Assembly: GCF_004762045.1 (NCBI RefSeq)
Contig: NZ_SJOM01000007.1
Coordinates: 1,204,026 to 1,268,025, forward strand
Direction: 5' to 3'
Source: Mycobacterium sp. DL99
Lineage (GTDB): Bacteria > Actinomycetota > Actinomycetes > Mycobacteriales > Mycobacteriaceae
Length of the DNA stretch: 64,000 nucleotides
Shown here piece after piece: positions 1 to 7,095 of this stretch. The notes beneath the pieces were generated by a model that did not search any database, was not told the DNA's origin, and saw nothing but the letters and a program-made list of their open reading frames with translations. Position numbers and translations under genes: made by a program. Each line of letters opens with the position of its first letter. The first letter of the stretch is position 1.

Positions 1-816
1 CAGCGCACCCGGATTGATCCGGTCGGGGTGCCGGGCCAGCATCCCGGCGTAGAAATCGTGTGCGCCGGTAGATGATTCGACCAAATTGCGCGCATCGGTG
101 AGGTAGCGACGGGTGGCGTCGATCTGAGACGGGTCGTCTGGCGCGTCGGGATTCTTGTGGCCGGCTATCACCGTCGTCGGCCGCAGAGCCTCGGCAATGT
201 CCAGTGCCGCGAGCCATTGGTCAACGCCCTTCACGCCGCCCGACTCCGTGAGATACAGATGCACACCGTTGTAGACCACGTCGCCGGCGACAAGGAGCCC
301 GGCGCTCGGCACGTGCAGCATGGTGGTGGCGTCGGTGTCGGTGTGCCCGACCTCGACGGGACGTAGTTGCTCGCCTTCGAGTTCGAACCCGGCTTCGTCG
401 ACGATGCCGACCTCGACATCTCCGGTCGGCAGCTCACCGGGAAACACCTTGTCCCAGAAGCCGGTCCGGAACTCCGGCGAGTTCTGCGCGGCCATGTGCG
501 CTGCTGTGCCCGCCGTGGCATAGACCGCTAGGCCCGGACACCGCCTCAGCAGCGGGATTGCGCCGAACCAGTGGTCGCCGTGCCCGTGCGTGATGTAGAT
601 CCCGGTCAGTCGTCGGCCGGACGCCTCGACCCAGTCGCCGACCTCGGCCGCCTGCGCGGTGGTCAGGGGCGGATCGACGAGCACAGCGTCCCGGGAACCT
701 GTGATCAGCGTCGACGAGATCGGCGACCACATCCGCCGGCTGCCGTCGGGCAGTGGGCCGCGGCCCGACTGCGGAATCTGGCCGGTGACAAAAACCCGGT
801 GCGTCAGCGCGCTCAT
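1..816 (-). CDS. MBL-fold metallo-hydrolase, incomplete at window edge
   Basis: Metallo-beta-lactamase-fold hydrolase; the 3' end lies beyond position 1, so only the first 272 residues are visible. The zinc motif HGHGDH is at residues 77-82, and the later ligand regions GHTDTD, AGDVVYNG and AGHKN are all present, so the metal site looks intact. It is a clear paralogue of the product at 2670-3509 (same motif position, same length up to the edge). Two ATGs are adjacent; I chose the second (816) because AAGGAGG lies 4 nt before it, against 1 nt for the first. It overlaps the upstream stop (TGATG) and is the last visible gene of a five-gene operon. The substrate cannot be read from sequence; lactonase, thioesterase and glyoxalase II-like activities are all possible. 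Confidence 0.85.
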   Translation of the reverse strand, partial: MSALTHRVFVTGQIPQSGRGPLPDGSRRMWSPISSTLITGSRDAVLVDPPLTTAQAAEVGDWVEASGRRLTGIYITHGHGDHWFGAIPLLRRCPGLAVYATAGTAAHMAAQNSPEFRTGFWDKVFPGELPTGDVEVGIVDEAGFELEGEQLRPVEVGHTDTDATTMLHVPSAGLLVAGDVVYNGVHLYLTESGGVKGVDQWLAALDIAEALRPTTVIAGHKNPDAPDDPSQIDATRRYLTDARNLVESSTGAHDFYAGMLARHPDRINPGAL

Positions 817-1937
817 CATGCCTCCTTGAGGAAATGTGTTGACGGGATCGCCCCGGCGAGGCGGTCACGGATCTCGGCGGAGAACCGCAGTACGGCGCCC
901 AGCGGCCGGTGGTGGATCGCGGCGGCGACGATGCGTCCCTCGGCATCACGTTCCAGGATCGTGATACCCCGGATCGCCATCCCACCGAAAGCCGTTGCCC
1001 GCCATTGGACGTAGCTGGTGGGGCCATTTGTGGTCTCGGCCGTGAACTCCAGCGTCTCGTAGATCGAGCTCGCGACGCCGAGCACGGTCGCGACGGCTTC
1101 CCGACCGGCGACAGGTTCGACGAGGGTCGTGGCGTCGAGCACCACGTCATCGGCGAAGGTGTCGGCGAAGCTCGCCCGCGACTGCTCGGCGAACGCCTGA
1201 CGCCAGCCCGCGGCAGTCGCACCACCGGCGATCTCGTCGGCGAACGCCACGATGGCGGCTGCGACCTGGTCGGCGAACTCGACATGAACCCAGTGCCCGC
1301 CGCCGTCGATCACCCGTTCACGGGCCTGCGGGAAGCGCGGGGTGATCGTCGCGACGAGGTCGGCGGTGACGAAGGTGTCCTCGCTGCCCCGGATCACCAG
1401 TACGGGTCCGGTGTAATCACTGATCGACGATGCGTCCGGCACGCCGTCATTCCAGACGTCCACATAACGGCTCACCACATCCGGTCGTGCCGACTCTCCG
1501 GCGCGGGTCAATCGGTCGAGCTGGTCGTCCGTAAGGGCCGGGGACAGGTTGGACCGGGCCGCGCGCTGTGCGGCGGGATCGCCGCCCAACGCCCGGAACG
1601 GCGCAAGGGCGTCGGCGGGAAGCCGGGTGCCGCCCAACGGGACCGGCGTGAGCAAGACCAGCCCGGTGACCTTCCCGGCGTGACCGGCGGCGACCAGTTC
1701 GGCAACCTGGGTGCCCAGGCTCTGCCCGACAACGATGACATCTGAGTCGACGCCGTCGAGGAGCTGGCCGGCCTCGGCAGCCAGCGCTCGCAAGGTCAGC
1801 TCCGGGTCGGCGGCACGAGCGCCGAAGCCCGGCAGCTGATAACGGATGACGTGCACGTCGTCGGGTAGTGCAGACACGAGGTCGTCCCAGACCTTGACGT
1901 CATCGAGAAAGCCGTGGACGAGAAGCACGGTGCTCAT
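816..1937 (-). CDS. alpha/beta hydrolase fused to an NTF2/SnoaL-like domain
   Basis: A 373-residue cytoplasmic protein in two parts. Residues 1-238 are an alpha/beta hydrolase: oxyanion motif VHGF near residue 7, nucleophile elbow GQSLG with Ser74, acid Asp187 in RGSEDTF and His215 in GGGHWVH. Residues 240-373 resemble an NTF2/SnoaL-like cone domain (conserved Phe/Trp pattern, VQWRATAFGG). The start was set at the ATG overlapping the upstream TGA (ATGA, 1934-1937), because the 12 extra upstream codons overlap the preceding gene and are unlike the family. The catalytic triad is complete, so esterase, lactonase or C-C hydrolase activity is plausible. The NTF2 part may bind a small ligand or aid dimerisation; that is inference. 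Confidence 0.85.
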   Translation of the reverse strand: MSTVLLVHGFLDDVKVWDDLVSALPDDVHVIRYQLPGFGARAADPELTLRALAAEAGQLLDGVDSDVIVVGQSLGTQVAELVAAGHAGKVTGLVLLTPVPLGGTRLPADALAPFRALGGDPAAQRAARSNLSPALTDDQLDRLTRAGESARPDVVSRYVDVWNDGVPDASSISDYTGPVLVIRGSEDTFVTADLVATITPRFPQARERVIDGGGHWVHVEFADQVAAAIVAFADEIAGGATAAGWRQAFAEQSRASFADTFADDVVLDATTLVEPVAGREAVATVLGVASSIYETLEFTAETTNGPTSYVQWRATAFGGMAIRGITILERDAEGRIVAAAIHHRPLGAVLRFSAEIRDRLAGAIPSTHFLKEA

Positions 1938-2656
1938 TTCGCGGCCGCCTTCGTCGCGCCGGACGGTGACCATGCGGCGGTGTCGATGGGTGAGAAGTCA
2001 GTTGCCTTGCCGTCCAACCGCTCGGCGCGCTGGACCGCCAACGTTTCGGCAAGGCCCTCTGGCAACGGGGTGGTGAAGATGTTGTCGACCATCGTGTACT
2101 CGCCCGCCAGGCGGCCGAATGCGTTGAGCGCGCCGACGTCGATGCGCCCGCGCGACAGGTACAGGTCGTCGCGCACGTGGATGCGCGTCACCCGGCCCCA
2201 CACCACGTGGTCGGGCAGCGGCGGCATCGGGATGATGCGGTCCACGACGCACTCGAACGAGATCGGTGAGTCCGCGATGCGAGGCGCCGAGATGGTCTCC
2301 GATGGCGCCTTGGTCAGCCCCAGCGCATCGAATTCGTCTACCCCGGAGTCGAATTCGAAAGCGGATCGGTGTACGGCGTCGGCCTGAGCGATTGTGGCGA
2401 CATTGACCACGAACTCGCCGGTGTCACGGATGTTGACGAAGGTGTCCTTGAGCGTGACGCCATCAGAGCGCGGCTGCAGCGAGATGGACAGGATCGGGGG
2501 CATCCGGCCGACGACGGTGAAGAACGAGACCGGCGCGATGTTGCCCACGCCCTCGGCCGAACTGGTGCTGACCCAGGCGATCGCACGGGGCAGGATGCTG
2601 CCGATGAGAAGCTTGTAGCTGGATGTGGGATCGAGGTCGTCCGCATCGATGATCAT
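1934..2656 (-). CDS. flavin reductase-like FMN-binding protein
   Basis: A 240-residue protein of the flavin reductase-like (DIM6/NTAB split-barrel) family. The N-terminal block SYKLLIGSILPRAIAWVST, then NIAPVSFF and GEFVVNV, are the typical FMN-contact segments of this fold. Members reduce flavin with NAD(P)H for a partner monooxygenase or bind FMN themselves. AAAGGAA lies a few bases before the ATG. It sits between two MBL-fold genes and overlaps the following hydrolase gene by 4 nt, so it is co-translated with it. No monooxygenase component is visible in the operon; one could lie beyond the window start, or the protein may act alone. Confidence 0.85.
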   Translation of the reverse strand: MIIDADDLDPTSSYKLLIGSILPRAIAWVSTSSAEGVGNIAPVSFFTVVGRMPPILSISLQPRSDGVTLKDTFVNIRDTGEFVVNVATIAQADAVHRSAFEFDSGVDEFDALGLTKAPSETISAPRIADSPISFECVVDRIIPMPPLPDHVVWGRVTRIHVRDDLYLSRGRIDVGALNAFGRLAGEYTMVDNIFTTPLPEGLAETLAVQRAERLDGKATDFSPIDTAAWSPSGATKAAAK

Positions 2657-2669
2657 TTCAGGATTCCTT

Positions 2670-3509
2670 TCAGGACAGCAGGGCTACGGCGCTGTACCAG
2701 ACCGGGCCGACATTGAGCCGGTCCGGGTAGAGCCGGGTCATGTAGTCGAAAAATTCGTGAGGACCGGGCTTTCCGGCGATCAGCCGCTGAGCGTCGAGCA
2801 GATAGTCGCGGGTCTCGGCGAGGATTGCCGGATCATCGGGGAGATCCTTGTTCTTGTGCCCGGCCACCACGGCGCGAGGCTGTAATGCCGAGATCGTGTT
2901 GAGCGCCTGCAGCCAGGACTTGATCCCGCCGTGGTCACTTTCCAGCAGGTACTGGTGCACGCCGTTGTAGGCGACGTCGCCGGCCACCACCAGCCCGATC
3001 GAGGGCACGTACAGCACCGTGGTGTCGTCGGTGTCGGTGTGTCCGACCTCGATGGGCACCAGGTGCTCGCCCTCCAACAACAGCCCGTCGTTCGGAACAG
3101 GTTGGTAGACAACCGGGCTTGGCGGGATCTGGCCAGGGAAGTCGACGTCCCACATCTGGGCACGGCCTTCGACGGCCTGCTCGTGCATCTTCGCGATGGT
3201 GCCCTCGGTGGCGTAGGCGACCGCGTCCGGGAACTGCCGCAGGAGCACGTCGGTGCCGAACCAGTGATCGCCATGACCGTGGGTGGCGTAGACGTATTTC
3301 AGTGTCCTGCCGGATTTCTCGACCCACTCGGCGGTACGACGTATCTGATCGTGAGTAAATGGCGGGTCTACGAGCACGGCATCGTGCTCACCCATGACGA
3401 GGGTGGAGGCCACCGGCGAGGACACGATGGGGCTGCCGTCGGGCAGTCGCTGTTCGCGATGGCGAGGCAGGCCGTCGTGGACCATTACCTCATAGCGCAG
3501 TGCGGTCAT
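2670..3509 (-). CDS. MBL-fold metallo-hydrolase
   Basis: A 279-residue metallo-beta-lactamase-fold hydrolase. The HGHGDH zinc motif is at residues 77-82, followed by GHTDTDDTT, AGDVAYNGVHQY and AGHKNKD, matching all expected ligand positions. An upstream in-frame GTG (3524) exists, but I chose the ATG at 3509 because AAGGGAA lies 5 nt before it and the GTG overlaps the preceding stop. It is paralogous to the gene at 1-816. Both share the DPPFT/DPPLT strand and the C-terminal tyrosine/proline-rich segment, consistent with duplication inside the operon and possible division of substrates. Cytoplasmic; no signal peptide. Confidence 0.87.
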   Translation of the reverse strand: MTALRYEVMVHDGLPRHREQRLPDGSPIVSSPVASTLVMGEHDAVLVDPPFTHDQIRRTAEWVEKSGRTLKYVYATHGHGDHWFGTDVLLRQFPDAVAYATEGTIAKMHEQAVEGRAQMWDVDFPGQIPPSPVVYQPVPNDGLLLEGEHLVPIEVGHTDTDDTTVLYVPSIGLVVAGDVAYNGVHQYLLESDHGGIKSWLQALNTISALQPRAVVAGHKNKDLPDDPAILAETRDYLLDAQRLIAGKPGPHEFFDYMTRLYPDRLNVGPVWYSAVALLS

Positions 3510-3520
3510 GATGTTTCCCT

Positions 3521-4429
3521 TCACAATTCGGATTTGGTGAGGTATTTGGTGAACCAGTCCCGGGCCGCACCCGCGGCCTGGTCGAACTTGCCGAGGTAGG
3601 GGTCGAAGTGCCCGCCGGGAATGGTCACGAGTTTCTTCGGCTCCAGTGCCCGCTCGCAGGCGGCCAGCGCCAGGTCGGTGACGGTGATGGTGTCCTGCAG
3701 GCCGACGATCATCAGCAGTGGCGTGGGGGATACCCGGTCGATCCAGGTGCCCGGCTCATACATCCGCGCTGCGCGTGACGAGCGGACCGTCATGCTGTTG
3801 TGCCATGCGTTCTCCGGCGTCGTCGGCTGGGTGTAGAACGCAATGGCATCGGCGGATCGGTAGGCGGCCGGGATCGCGGGATCGCTACCCACCACCGCCT
3901 GCAGCGCCGGCGGCTCGCCGCGGAATTGGGCCCGGTCGTCCTCGATGAACCCGGCTTGCAGATTTGCGACCTGATCGGGCGGCACGCGGCGCAGGCTCTG
4001 CTGGTAGCCGCTGATGGTGGGCACCTGCGCGACGACTGCCCGCAATCTGCGATCGGTTGCACCGAGCACGATGGCGTGCCCGCCCGCGTAGCTCGTGCCC
4101 CACAGTCCGATCCGTTCCGGGTCGACGTCCGGCCGGCTCTCCAGGAAGGAGATGGCTCGCCGCCAGTCCGCGATCTGCGCCCAAGGGTCGACGTCGAAGC
4201 GGGGCGCACCGTCGCTGGCGCCGAAACCTCGGTGGTCATGCACCAGCACCACGAACCCCGCCTCGGCGAAGAAGCGGGCGAACCGCTCCAGGCCGTGCTC
4301 CTTCACCCCGGCGAATCCGTGCGCCATGGTGATGCCCGGATACGGGCCCGGTCCATCCGGCTGGAACAGCCATCCGCGCAGCGTTACAGCGCCTTCGCCG
4401 GCGAACTCGATGTCGTGTCGTTCAGCCAT
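3521..4429 (-). CDS. alpha/beta hydrolase (dienelactone hydrolase/acyl-peptidase-like)
   Basis: A 302-residue hydrolase, first gene of the five-gene minus-strand operon. Triad: Ser113 in GTSYAGG, Asp246 in GLQDTIT, His274 in PGGHFDPY; the oxyanion motif MAHGFAGVK is near residue 36. The fold resembles cocaine-esterase/dienelactone-type hydrolases with a short cap (residues 140-225). An upstream in-frame start would add 14 residues; the ATG at 4429 was chosen because AGGGTGG precedes it and the alignment-worthy region starts there. Only 11 nt separate its stop from the next start. The 83-bp gap to the divergent XRE regulator must hold both promoters. Confidence 0.85.
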   Translation of the reverse strand: MAERHDIEFAGEGAVTLRGWLFQPDGPGPYPGITMAHGFAGVKEHGLERFARFFAEAGFVVLVHDHRGFGASDGAPRFDVDPWAQIADWRRAISFLESRPDVDPERIGLWGTSYAGGHAIVLGATDRRLRAVVAQVPTISGYQQSLRRVPPDQVANLQAGFIEDDRAQFRGEPPALQAVVGSDPAIPAAYRSADAIAFYTQPTTPENAWHNSMTVRSSRAARMYEPGTWIDRVSPTPLLMIVGLQDTITVTDLALAACERALEPKKLVTIPGGHFDPYLGKFDQAAGAARDWFTKYLTKSEL

Positions 4430-4512
4430 GGGTCCACCCTGCGACCGACGGAGACCGGGTGGGAACGCCACGTTGATCCTGGTATCGGCGGGGACAGGCT
4501 TACGCTCGACAG

Positions 4513-5319
4513 GTGGCGGCGAAGAACAATGCCCTCGGCGATTACCTTCGGTCGCGGCGCGAGCAGATCCGTCCAGAGGACGTCGGCCTGCTCGGCGGTG
4601 CGCGCCGGCGGGTCGCCGGGCTGCGCCGTGAGGAGTTGGCCTTGGTGGCCGGTATCAGTTCCGACTACTACCTGCGGCTCGAGCAGGGCCGTGACAAGAA
4701 TCCGTCCGCGCAGGTGCTCGAAGCGCTCGCGCGGGCGCTGCAATTGGACATCAAGGGCACCGAGTATCTCCACCAGCTCGCCGGGCAGACCGGAACTCAT
4801 TGGGAGCAAGGTGATCTGGAGAAAGCCGTCGACGGGCTAGACGAGCTGATCGATCAGTTCCCGATGCCGGCGATCGTCGCGAACAGGTATCAGGATGTAC
4901 TGGCGGCAAATCCGGTTGCCAGAGCCCTCGCGCCGGCGTTCCGGCCCGGAGAGAATTTCTTGAGATGGCGGCTGCTCGAGCCGGCTGCGCGCGACTTCTT
5001 CGTGGATTGGGATGAGGCAACCGACATCGCGGTCAGTGGGTTACGCGAGGTCGCGGGCAGCTATCCCGACGACCCGCGGCTGCGTCAGATGATCGACGAA
5101 CTGTCATCTGTCAGTGAGCGATTCCGTGAGCTGTGGGCGCGCGCCGATGTCGGGTACCGGCCGGGGATCACCCATGTGCGTCATCCGCGGGTGGGTGAGC
5201 TATACCTGCACCGCAATCGCCTGCATGTGCCGCACTCAGGTGGGCAGCACCTGATCATCTTCCGGGCGGACCCCGGGAGCGACTCGGCGCGGGCACTCGA
5301 CGAGCTCCGCTCGGGATAG
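4513..5319 (+). CDS. XRE-family regulator with MmyB-like ligand-binding domain
   Basis: A 268-residue DNA-binding regulator. Residues 5-75 form an XRE helix-turn-helix: the GLRREELALVAGIS and YYLRLEQGRD segments are typical of the actinobacterial MmyB-type family. Residues 105-260 form the MmyB-like (PAS-like) ligand domain (PAIVANRYQDVLAANP, then LYLHRNRLHVP). GTG start; almost no space exists for a Shine-Dalgarno sequence and a TACGCT hexamer lies 6 nt upstream, so a leaderless transcript is possible. It is divergent from the MBL/hydrolase operon, the usual arrangement for a local regulator, so it probably controls that operon (inference). Confidence 0.85.
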   Translation: MAAKNNALGDYLRSRREQIRPEDVGLLGGARRRVAGLRREELALVAGISSDYYLRLEQGRDKNPSAQVLEALARALQLDIKGTEYLHQLAGQTGTHWEQGDLEKAVDGLDELIDQFPMPAIVANRYQDVLAANPVARALAPAFRPGENFLRWRLLEPAARDFFVDWDEATDIAVSGLREVAGSYPDDPRLRQMIDELSSVSERFRELWARADVGYRPGITHVRHPRVGELYLHRNRLHVPHSGGQHLIIFRADPGSDSARALDELRSG

Positions 5320-5428
5320 TCGCTCAACCTGCCCCTGCCGCTCCCAGGATTGGCGGGGTGTCCCCAGCCGGTTCACGGTCGCGCCACGGTGGAGAAGTCC
5401 ATCGAACCGGCGCAACGGAGGAACCGAC

Positions 5429-5533
5429 ATGGGAACCACTTTGGGATCTACCCGGATTCGGCACACGGATTTCCTGTTCCAGCACCACGAGGAGTTCGCT
5501 GCCGGCACCGCCGCCTTCCTCGATGCGGCGTAA
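5429..5533 (+). CDS. 34-codon small ORF resembling the start of a MEDS-type sensory domain
   Basis: ATG with a strong upstream GGAGGAA (about 7 nt spacing), ending in TAA after 34 codons. The product contains FLFQHHEEFAAGTAAFLD, which resembles the first helix of MEDS (DcmR-type sensory) domains found in anti-sigma-factor-antagonist and histidine-kinase-like proteins; the rest of such a domain (about 130 residues) is absent. It may be a gene fragment left by deletion, or a small protein gene translated just before the next gene (43 nt gap). The ribosome binding site supports translation; the family resemblance is from memory and weak because of the length. Confidence 0.4.
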   Translation: MGTTLGSTRIRHTDFLFQHHEEFAAGTAAFLDAA

Positions 5534-5575
5534 CCGAAACTCACCCCGCCCGACCATCAAAGGAGCTGACCAGAA

Positions 5576-6298
5576 ATGAAACTGCTCGACGAAGTCATCG
5601 CCGCCCACGGGGGATTGGATCGCTGGAAGGAGATCGACTCCATCCGCATTCACCAGATCATCGGAGGCGGCCTGTGGAAGCTCAAGGGTGTCGACGGCAT
5701 CCTCGACGACTCGATCGTCGAGATCCGCCCCAAAGAGCAACATGCCTGGCACAGCCCGCTGCCACGCCCGGGTTTCCGCTCGTCGTACAGCCCACAGCAG
5801 GTGCTGATCGAAACCGAGGAGGAGTCGCCGAGGGTCGTAGAGACCCTGACGTCGCCTCGCGAATCTTTCGCCGGGCACACACTCGAGACACCGTGGACGC
5901 ACCTTCAACTGGCCTATTTCGCCGGCTATGCGATGTGGACCTACCTGTCCGAGCCGTACTCTCTGACGTTCCCAGGTGTCCACACCGAGGAACTCGGCGA
6001 ATGGCGCGAGGACGGGGAGACCTGGCGCCGACTGGGTGTGCGTTATCCCGACAGCATCGCCACGCACAGCTCCGATCAAACCCTCTATGTCGATTCGGAC
6101 GGACTGATCCGCCGCCGCGACTACGACGTGGATATCGCCGGCGATTCACCGGCCGCGCACTACTCCCGTAACCATCTGATGGTCGACGGCATCGTGTTGC
6201 CGATGAACCGCATCGTCTATGTCCGCGACGATGCCGGGCAACCGCTGCGCGACATGGTCACCGTGACAATCGACATCAATGACGTCACGGTCACCTGA
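5576..6298 (+). CDS. conserved hypothetical protein
   Basis: A 240-residue protein of unknown function. The start is well marked by AAAGGAG 11 nt before the ATG. The N-terminus (LLDEVIAAHGGLDRWKEID) resembles that of bacterial proteins annotated only as hypothetical, sometimes likened to outer-membrane-lipoprotein-carrier-like beta folds. Tryptophan, tyrosine and alternating hydrophobic segments (residues 25-230) suggest an all-beta, lipocalin-like or LolA-like barrel; no signal peptide or membrane helix is visible. It follows the 34-codon ORF on the same strand and ends before a cupin gene. I do not recognise a catalytic motif. Confidence 0.7.
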   Translation: MKLLDEVIAAHGGLDRWKEIDSIRIHQIIGGGLWKLKGVDGILDDSIVEIRPKEQHAWHSPLPRPGFRSSYSPQQVLIETEEESPRVVETLTSPRESFAGHTLETPWTHLQLAYFAGYAMWTYLSEPYSLTFPGVHTEELGEWREDGETWRRLGVRYPDSIATHSSDQTLYVDSDGLIRRRDYDVDIAGDSPAAHYSRNHLMVDGIVLPMNRIVYVRDDAGQPLRDMVTVTIDINDVTVT

Positions 6299-6387
6299 GA
6301 TTCACTGCGCCTGATTCACTCGGGCTTCCTCCGGGGCCGCCGTGGATTCGCCGTGAGCGGCCGCCGGAGGTGGCACGATCTGAGGGT

Positions 6388-6732
6388 ATGGAGAAGATCT
6401 CGCTCACCGCGATTGCACGTCAGCAGTTGGCCTCAGCCCGCACGGCCAGCAGCGGACGGAGTGCGCACACGGTCTACGGCGGCCATGAACACCAGCTGCG
6501 CCAGACCCTGATCGCGCTGACCGAGGGAAACGGACTCGACGAGCATGAGAGCCCGGGCGAAGCCACGCTGCAGGTGATCGAGGGCAGGGTGAAGCTGGCC
6601 AACTCCGAGGCCAGCTGGGAAGGTTCGCCCGGCGATCACATCGTTATCCCGCGGACCCGGCACAGCCTGCATGCACTCGAGGATTCGGTGGTGCTGCTGA
6701 CCGTCGTCAAGGCCATGGGGCCGCACACCTGA
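6388..6732 (+). CDS. small cupin-domain protein
   Basis: A 114-residue single-domain cupin. The region HEHQLRQTLIALTEGNGL, then GEATLQVIEGRVKL and GDHIVIPRTRHSLHAL, gives the two cupin motifs, though the first has few metal ligands (HEH near residue 37; His91 in the second). Related short cupins are stress- or LuxR-associated proteins without proven enzyme activity. The ATG at 6388 was preferred over a longer in-frame option because the family starts with a short MEKIS-like segment; TGAGGG is very close upstream. Convergent with the VOC gene (15-bp gap). Confidence 0.75.
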   Translation: MEKISLTAIARQQLASARTASSGRSAHTVYGGHEHQLRQTLIALTEGNGLDEHESPGEATLQVIEGRVKLANSEASWEGSPGDHIVIPRTRHSLHALEDSVVLLTVVKAMGPHT

Positions 6733-6747
6733 GACTGGTGCTGCGTG

Positions 6748-7095
6748 TCAGCGATGGCTCAGCACATTGACCACGTTGCCCGCCCCGTCGGCGAAGAAGA
6801 ACCGCCGGACACCCCACTCCTCGTCGCTCAGGGGATGCACGATCTCCAGCCCCGCCTCGACCACGGCCGCATACGTGGCGTCGACATCGTCGACTTCGAT
6901 CGAAACCGACGGATTCACCGGTGCGGTGGCGTCCTTCGTCATCAGACTCAGCTGATGGCGGTGCTCCGCATCGGCCAGGGTGATGATCCAGCCGTGGTTC
7001 ATCACCTCGGCCAACCCGAGCGTCCGGGTGTACACGGCGGCGGTCGCCTCGGCGTCGGACACCGTGAGCACGGGCATCACCCGCCGCACTGTCAT
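6748..7095 (-). CDS. VOC-family (glyoxalase/bleomycin-resistance-like) protein
   Basis: A 115-residue single VOC domain: two beta-alpha-beta-beta-beta modules (MPVLTVSDAEATAAVYTRTL at the start, then VSIEVDDVDATYAAVVEAG and VRRFFFADGAGNVVNVLSH). The terminal Asp-Gly-Asn-Val-Val-Asn strand is typical. Members bind metal or act as resistance/isomerase proteins; no specific substrate can be assigned. The start is the ATG overlapping the helicase stop (ATGA at 7092-7095), so it is translationally coupled to xpb. A much longer open frame upstream in the same frame is antisense/out-of-frame noise over xpb and was not used. Confidence 0.8.
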   Translation of the reverse strand: MTVRRVMPVLTVSDAEATAAVYTRTLGLAEVMNHGWIITLADAEHRHQLSLMTKDATAPVNPSVSIEVDDVDATYAAVVEAGLEIVHPLSDEEWGVRRFFFADGAGNVVNVLSHR

